64,000 nucleotides of DNA, from the NCBI RefSeq assembly GCF_014851585.1, contig NZ_JACVAB010000007.1, positions 124,001 to 188,000 on the forward strand. The letters are read 5' to 3'. Both the position numbers and the translations under genes were made by a program. The notes below the pieces were generated by a model. That model ran no database searches and had not been told where the DNA came from. It was given only the letters and a program-made list of their open reading frames with translations. Position 1 is the stretch's first letter. Each line of letters begins with the position of its first letter. This DNA comes from Agrobacterium sp. AGB01 (GTDB lineage: Bacteria > Pseudomonadota > Alphaproteobacteria > Rhizobiales > Rhizobiaceae). Shown here piece by piece: positions 59,402 through 64,000 of this stretch.

Positions 59402-60310
59402 ATGGCGACTGGTCTGAGGGGCATACTGCCCGTTCTGCCAACACCGTTTTTGAAGAGCGGCGAGGTTGATAAGGCAGGCATGTCACGACTAGTGCAATTT
59501 GCACTCGAACAGGGTGTGGACGGCCTGGTTTTTCCCGGCTTTGCCAGCGAGGTAGAGAACCTCAGCGCTGACGAACGTGCTGAGCTTCTAGCCGTGGTTG
59601 TTAAGGAAGCCGCAGGGCGGATCCCTGTAGTGGCTGGCGCCAGCGCTGCTGATTGGCGCGAAGTGGTAGAGCACGGACGCGTGGCCGCCCGCCACGGTAT
59701 CCGCCATTTGATGGTACAGCCGCCGAAATCGGTAGGCACCGATGCCCCAGCATTGATCGAATTTCTTGGCCATGTGCTGGACGCGCTGCCAGAGATCGAA
59801 ATCATTCTGCAGAATGCGCCTGCACCACGCGGTTCAGACCTGTCACCCCAGGCTATTGTTGAGATTATTCGTGCGTTGCCGCGTGTCGCCTACGTCAAGG
59901 AAGAGACACTGCCTGCCGGCCCGGCAATCAGCCACATCATCGCGAATGCCCCTGCCAGCCTGAAGGGCGTGATCGGCGGCGGCGGTGCACGTTACATTTT
60001 GGATGAATATGCCCGCGGCGCAACCGCTGCCATGCCCGCTCTTGAAATTGCCGGAGAACATGTGGCGATTGATCGTGCGCTGGTTGCCGGCAAACGCGAC
60101 GAAGCGCGCGCGATATATGTCCGCACCCTGCCGCTACTGGTCTTGCAGGCGGTTTATCGTATGCGATTGACCAAACATGTGCTGGCCCGTCGCGGCGTCA
60201 TCGACGGCGTTGGCGTGCGTGCACCTACCCCTGATCTCGATGCGGCAGCAATTGCCGACATCGATGGCAATCTTGTTGAGCTCGGTCTTCTCTCCGCGGA
60301 GGCCGCATGA
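59402..60310 (+). CDS. Dihydrodipicolinate synthase-family aldolase or dehydratase (sugar acid type)
   Basis: A 302-aa class I aldolase-fold protein. The Schiff-base lysine is K166 in AYVKEETL, but the DapA loop VGTTGE is replaced by FPGFASE, and the Tyr that assists catalysis (LYNVPG in DapA) is replaced by Gln137 in ILQNAPAPRG. It therefore should not be DapA; a 2-keto-3-deoxy acid aldolase or dehydratase is a more probable role here. TGGGAGGTG precedes the ATG at 59402. Its stop overlaps the start of the enolase-family gene by 4 bp. Confidence 0.85.
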   Translation: MATGLRGILPVLPTPFLKSGEVDKAGMSRLVQFALEQGVDGLVFPGFASEVENLSADERAELLAVVVKEAAGRIPVVAGASAADWREVVEHGRVAARHGIRHLMVQPPKSVGTDAPALIEFLGHVLDALPEIEIILQNAPAPRGSDLSPQAIVEIIRALPRVAYVKEETLPAGPAISHIIANAPASLKGVIGGGGARYILDEYARGATAAMPALEIAGEHVAIDRALVAGKRDEARAIYVRTLPLLVLQAVYRMRLTKHVLARRGVIDGVGVRAPTPDLDAAAIADIDGNLVELGLLSAEAA

Positions 60311-61473
60311 ACAGCCCGGTCGCATCAGTTGAGGTTTTTACCCTCACCCAACCCCGTAAAGTGCCTTATCTCGGCGCTTTACGGGAAGGTGAGGTCGTCA
60401 ATCCCAATGGTTATATCGTGCGAAAGGGAAACCGCACGGTCTACCCGACCTTCGATCGCAGCGTGCTCGTCCGCATGACGACCAAAAGCGGCATCGTTGG
60501 CTGGGGCGAAACCTATGGCATTGTTGCACCCGGCGCGGTGGCCGCACTGATCAATGATCTGCTGGCCGGTTTTGTCATCGGCCGCGACGCCTCTGATCCG
60601 TCCGCAATCTATGACGATCTTTACGACATGATGCGGGTGCGTGGTTACACGGGTGGCTTTTATGTTGATGCATTGGCGGGCCTCGATATTGCGCTATGGG
60701 ATATAGCCGGTCAGGAAGCGGGTAAATCCGTGCGTGATATGCTTGGCGGTGGCGTAGACGATTTTCCGGCCTATGTTTCCGGCTTGCCGGAAAAGACGCT
60801 GCAGGCACGCGGCGAACTGGCAAAATACTGGCAAGATCGCGGTTTTGATGCCTTCAAATTTGCGACGCCGGTGGCGGATGATGGCCCGGCCGCAGAAATG
60901 GAAAACCTGCGCAAGGTTCTGGGACCGCACGCAAAAATCGCCGCCGACATGCATTGGAACCAAACGCCGGAGCGGGCGCTGGAGCTGATCGCAGACATGG
61001 CGCCGTTTGATCCATGGTTCGCCGAAGCTCCGGTCTGGACCGAAGACATTGCCGGTCTGGAAAAAGTGTCCAAAGGCACCGACATCCCGATAGCTGTCGG
61101 GGAGGAGTGGCGTACCCATTGGGACATGCGCGCCCGCATCGAGCGCTGCCGCATCGCCATCGTGCAGCCGGAAATGGGCCACAAGGGCATCACAAACTTT
61201 GTTCGTATCGGCGGCCTTGCGACCGAACACGGCATTGATGTGATCCCGCACGCGACCGTCGGCGCCGGTATCTTTCTGGCGGCAAGTCTGCAGGCGTCTT
61301 CAACATTGAAGACGCTTAAAGGCCACGAATTCCAGCATTCGATTTTCGAGCCGAACCGTCGCCTCCTTTCAGGTGACATGGATTGCCGCGAAGGTCGTTA
61401 TTACCTGCCCTCCGGGCCAGGGCTCGGGGTAAAGCCGTCGGAGGCGGCGATCAGTATGCTTGAACGTATCTGA
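60307..61473 (+). CDS. Enolase-superfamily sugar acid dehydratase (mandelate racemase/galactonate dehydratase-like)
   Basis: A 388-aa protein. The barrel metal ligands fit Asp in AADMHWNQ, Glu in WFAEAP and Glu in AVGEEWRTH; the active-site His is in DVIPHATVGAG and a candidate base in FKFATP. N-terminal capping domain to about residue 130. Members dehydrate sugar acids to 2-keto-3-deoxy acids, which DgoK-like kinases or aldolases then process. Its start overlaps the previous stop by 4 bp. The exact sugar acid cannot be told from the sequence. Confidence 0.87.
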   Translation: MNSPVASVEVFTLTQPRKVPYLGALREGEVVNPNGYIVRKGNRTVYPTFDRSVLVRMTTKSGIVGWGETYGIVAPGAVAALINDLLAGFVIGRDASDPSAIYDDLYDMMRVRGYTGGFYVDALAGLDIALWDIAGQEAGKSVRDMLGGGVDDFPAYVSGLPEKTLQARGELAKYWQDRGFDAFKFATPVADDGPAAEMENLRKVLGPHAKIAADMHWNQTPERALELIADMAPFDPWFAEAPVWTEDIAGLEKVSKGTDIPIAVGEEWRTHWDMRARIERCRIAIVQPEMGHKGITNFVRIGGLATEHGIDVIPHATVGAGIFLAASLQASSTLKTLKGHEFQHSIFEPNRRLLSGDMDCREGRYYLPSGPGLGVKPSEAAISMLERI

Positions 61474-61495
61474 ATTGGTTCTTTGGGAGGAAACC

Positions 61496-62767
61496 ATGAA
61501 CAAGACAATGAAAAGATTGGCGCTCGGCGCCGCGACCACAGCTTTGGTGACCATTGGTAGCCTTGCGCCTGCCATGGCCGACACGGTGCTCAAATTCATT
61601 TCCTGGCAAACCGATGATGCCGGCACCGGCGAGTGGTGGCACTCGGCCATTGCAGAGTTTGAAAAACAACACCCCGGCGTGAAGATCGAATTCACCAAGG
61701 CCGAGCGCAGCTCCTATGCCGATACGATGACGACGCTGTTTGCGGCCAACCAGCCACCGCAGATTGTCCATCTTGCATCCTTCGAATTCCAGATGTTTGC
61801 CGATAGCGGCTGGCTGGAACCGCTCGAACCCTGGCTTGAAAAAGACGGCATCGACATGACCGGCTGGGCCGGTCAGAAGACCTGCGAGTGGAACGGTGAA
61901 ACTGTCTGCATCATGACCAACTACTTCGGTTTCGTCATGGCGTACAACAAGAAGATTCTCGATGAGGCCGGCATCGCGGTGCCAAAGACCTACGACGAGT
62001 TTTTCGCTGCTGCCAAGGCAACCACCAAGGATCTCAATGGTGACGGTATCATCGACCAGTTCGGGACGGGTCATGAAACCAAGGGTGGTCCGGGCCAATA
62101 TCTCACCGAGATGCTGAACTATATCATCGATGCAGGTGCCTACTGGACCGACAAGGATGGCAATATCACGATTGATACGCCTGAGATGGTCGAGGGCCTG
62201 ACACGATGGAAAACCGTGATGAAAAGCGGCATCAGCCCGGTGGATATGAGTGCCAGCGATGTGCGCAAGCTTTTTGCCGATGGCAAAATGGCCATGCGTC
62301 TGGATGGACCATGGCTTTACGGCACCACCGAAAAGGGTTCGGCCAAGAGCGACATCGTTTATGCCGCACCACCGCTGACACCACCGCTTGGCGGCTCATC
62401 CAACGTGCTGGCCATGCCGTCAGATATTCCCGATGACCAGAAACAATTGGTGTGGGATTTCATTAAGCTAACGATGACACCTGAATTCCAGCGCACCTAT
62501 GCAACGTTGGGGGGCAACACGCCGCCAAGCCCTAAGGCTGATGTGTCTGGCGTTGAAAAGACCATTCCGCATTTCCCGATTCTTTTGGAAACGATGAAGG
62601 CCGCATCCGAGAAGGGTATCGACCGCGTACCGATCGGGCTTGAGCTCTATTACAACGAGTTCAGCAAGATGGTGATGGAAGAGACCCAACGGATGATCAT
62701 TCAGGACCTCGACCCTGCGGAAGTAGCAAAGACCATGCAGGCCAAGGCGGAAAGCATCAAGGGCTAA
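61496..62767 (+). CDS. Sugar ABC transporter solute-binding protein (MalE/UgpB type, family 1)
   Basis: A 423-aa periplasmic protein with a Sec signal (MNKTMKRLALGAATTALVTI, cleavage near AMA). The mature part is SBP_bac_1: LKFISWQTDDAGTGEWW, then EFEKQHPGVKIEFTKAERSS and GKMAMRLDGPWLYG. It binds a sugar or sugar acid for the two MalFG-type permeases that follow. The ATG at 61496 has GGGAGGAAACC before it; the longer frame has a poor start. A 9-bp hairpin follows its stop, probably protecting the message. Confidence 0.92.
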   Translation: MNKTMKRLALGAATTALVTIGSLAPAMADTVLKFISWQTDDAGTGEWWHSAIAEFEKQHPGVKIEFTKAERSSYADTMTTLFAANQPPQIVHLASFEFQMFADSGWLEPLEPWLEKDGIDMTGWAGQKTCEWNGETVCIMTNYFGFVMAYNKKILDEAGIAVPKTYDEFFAAAKATTKDLNGDGIIDQFGTGHETKGGPGQYLTEMLNYIIDAGAYWTDKDGNITIDTPEMVEGLTRWKTVMKSGISPVDMSASDVRKLFADGKMAMRLDGPWLYGTTEKGSAKSDIVYAAPPLTPPLGGSSNVLAMPSDIPDDQKQLVWDFIKLTMTPEFQRTYATLGGNTPPSPKADVSGVEKTIPHFPILLETMKAASEKGIDRVPIGLELYYNEFSKMVMEETQRMIIQDLDPAEVAKTMQAKAESIKG

Positions 62768-62780
62768 CCCGTTTAGGGAC

Positions 62781-62807
62781 CATGGTCCGCCCACATCGCG
62801 GGCCATG
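62781..62807 (+). promoter_or_regulatory. Hairpin after the solute-binding-protein gene
   Basis: CATGGTCCG (62781-62789) pairs with CGGGCCATG (62799-62807), one wobble pair, without a T-run. Such structures after binding-protein genes often stabilise the upstream mRNA. Confidence 0.5.
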
Positions 62808-62842
62808 CACATATCACACAGCATCCGGCAGGAGAAACATCC

Positions 62843-63769
62843 ATGACCGACACCGTTCAGCCGGAGCGACGCAAGTTCTTTGACCTTGCGCGCCCCAGCC
62901 GGCAACATCTTCTCGGCTACATCTTAATCGCCCCGGCGGTTTTGATGGTCGCCGCCATCATCGTCTGGCCGCTTGTCCTGGCGATCGACCTGTCGTTCCA
63001 GCAAGTCAAGATACCAAGGTTGGGTGGCGCCAGCCGTCCATTCTCGATCAGCAACTATGTGTGGCTATTTTCCTCACCAGAATTTTGGCTGGCCTGCTGG
63101 GTTACGCTGAAACTGGTGATCGTGGTGACAGCCGGCAGTGTTGGCGTCGGTCTCAGCACAGCACTTCTCGTAAACAACCGTTTTAAAGGTCGTACCGCCG
63201 CCCGCCTCGGCATGGCACTGCCTTGGGCAGTACCGGAAATCATCGCTGTAGTGATCTTTGCCTGGATGTTTGATACCTCTTTCGGCCTGTTCGGCTGGCT
63301 GGCGATACAGCTCGGTTTCACCGACCAGATGATCCCGTGGGTCAGTAGTTCGACGGCAGCTTTCTGGGCGGTGGCCATCACCATGGTCTGGAAAGGGTTC
63401 CCTTTCGTATCGATCATGTGCCTTGCCGGCCTTCAGTCGATCCCTGCGGATTATTATGCCGCCGCAAAGGTCGATGGTGCCGGTGTCTGGCAGCGTTTCC
63501 GCTGGATCACCATGCCGCTTCTGATGCCGGTTCTCGGCGTCACGCTGGTGCTGACACTGCTGTGGGTTTTCCGTGATTTCTCGATCATCAAGGTCCTGAC
63601 CGGTGGCGGGCCGCTGCGCTCCACCCAGACCCTTTCGATCATGACCTACGATCAGGCTTTCCAGTACCACAACTTCGGCCGTGCCGCCGCCGTCGGCGTA
63701 CTGACACTGGTCATCTGCATTATTGCCAGCCTGCTGATGTTGGGCCGGCGTTCGAAATCCATCTACTGA
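62843..63769 (+). CDS. Sugar ABC transporter permease (MalF/UgpA type)
   Basis: A 308-aa membrane protein with six hydrophobic segments. YYAAAKVDGAGVWQRFRWIT near residue 210 is the EAA-type ATPase-contact loop, and YILIAPAVLMVAAIIVWPLV is the first helix. AGGAGAAACATCC precedes the ATG. It pairs with the MalG-type permease that starts 11 bp after its stop. Confidence 0.93.
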   Translation: MTDTVQPERRKFFDLARPSRQHLLGYILIAPAVLMVAAIIVWPLVLAIDLSFQQVKIPRLGGASRPFSISNYVWLFSSPEFWLACWVTLKLVIVVTAGSVGVGLSTALLVNNRFKGRTAARLGMALPWAVPEIIAVVIFAWMFDTSFGLFGWLAIQLGFTDQMIPWVSSSTAAFWAVAITMVWKGFPFVSIMCLAGLQSIPADYYAAAKVDGAGVWQRFRWITMPLLMPVLGVTLVLTLLWVFRDFSIIKVLTGGGPLRSTQTLSIMTYDQAFQYHNFGRAAAVGVLTLVICIIASLLMLGRRSKSIY

Positions 63770-63779
63770 GGAGGCTTTG

Positions 63780-64000
63780 ATGAGACGTACATTCGCACAG
63801 AGTCTCGCGCTTTACGCCACGGTCGCGTTCACACTGATCATGATCCTGTTTCCGGTTTATTGGTTGCTGGTAACGGCGCTGTCGACGACCGATGAACTTT
63901 ACCGCCTGCCGCCAACCTTCTGGCCTGACGATCCGCAGTGGGACATCTTTGCCCGCGTCTGGGCCGCAAAACCCATTCTAATGTGGCTCTGGAACTCGAT
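63780..64000 (+). CDS. Sugar ABC transporter permease (MalG type), N-terminal part (cut by window edge)
   Basis: The first 73 residues, MRRTFAQSLALYATVAFTLI onward with ILFPVYWLLVTALSTTDELY, form the first transmembrane helix and first periplasmic loop of MalG-type permeases. GAGGAGG sits in front of the ATG. The rest lies outside the window, presumably followed by the ATPase gene. Confidence 0.9.
   Translation, partial: MRRTFAQSLALYATVAFTLIMILFPVYWLLVTALSTTDELYRLPPTFWPDDPQWDIFARVWAAKPILMWLWNS

Overview
The window looks like chromosome or chromid sequence of a free-living or plant-associated Hyphomicrobiales (Rhizobiales) bacterium, near Phyllobacteriaceae, Brucellaceae or Rhizobiaceae. Reasons: moderately high GC, many solute-binding-protein-dependent ABC importers with LysR, GntR or DeoR regulators, an HcnABC/opine-oxidase-type dehydrogenase, small hypothetical proteins of rhizobial type, and an apparent alpha-proteobacterial small RNA with anti-Shine-Dalgarno loops. 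The genus is inferred only. I see no rRNA, tRNA, CRISPR array or intact insertion sequence. The only clear gene debris is a FecCD permease remnant (about 22426-22549).

Layout. 1-8630: rare-sugar cluster (two FGGY kinases, class II aldolase, DeoR regulator, ribose-type ABC importer, tagatose/psicose 3-epimerase-like enzyme). 8703-11159: a large membrane-anchored protein and a 76-aa protein. About 11367-11527: a small RNA gene with four hairpins, each showing CCTCCTCCC in its loop. 11709-22381: amino-acid or opine-like catabolic island with an ABC importer, a LysR regulator, a three-subunit flavin/iron-sulfur dehydrogenase, an aldehyde dehydrogenase, DapB-like and DapA-like enzymes and a lysine 6-dehydrogenase-like enzyme. 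22684-29586: polyamine-type ABC importer with a hydantoin racemase-like protein, an acetyltransferase and a GntR regulator. 29641-34220: YceI protein, membrane protein, a degenerate metallo-beta-lactamase-fold protein, a FrnE/DsbA-like protein and a LysR regulator. 34234-42398: an AprBA-like flavoprotein/ferredoxin pair, a PhnD-like protein without signal peptide, and a peptide/nickel-type ABC importer. 42628-51100: mixed genes, including a fatty acid desaturase, an MDR reductase, rpsU, an aldo/keto reductase, a DegP-type protease and a siderophore-interacting protein. 51232-57053: lipid-metabolism locus equivalent in content to Escherichia coli ynbABCD, with an added PlsC-type acyltransferase. 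57096-64000: UPF0303 protein, SGNH hydrolase and a sugar-acid cluster (DgoK kinase, DapA-family enzyme, enolase-superfamily dehydratase, MalEFG-type importer, cut at the window end).

How it works together. Most of the DNA is a row of uptake-plus-catabolism modules, each with its own local regulator. The parts most likely to hide something new are the opine-like island, which pairs an apparently intact DapA with a DapB lacking its usual catalytic histidine and with a lysine-dehydrogenase homologue; the four-loop small RNA; the ynb-type lipid operon; and the AprBA-like/PhnD-like/peptide-transporter group. All substrate assignments are inferred from family membership and context.
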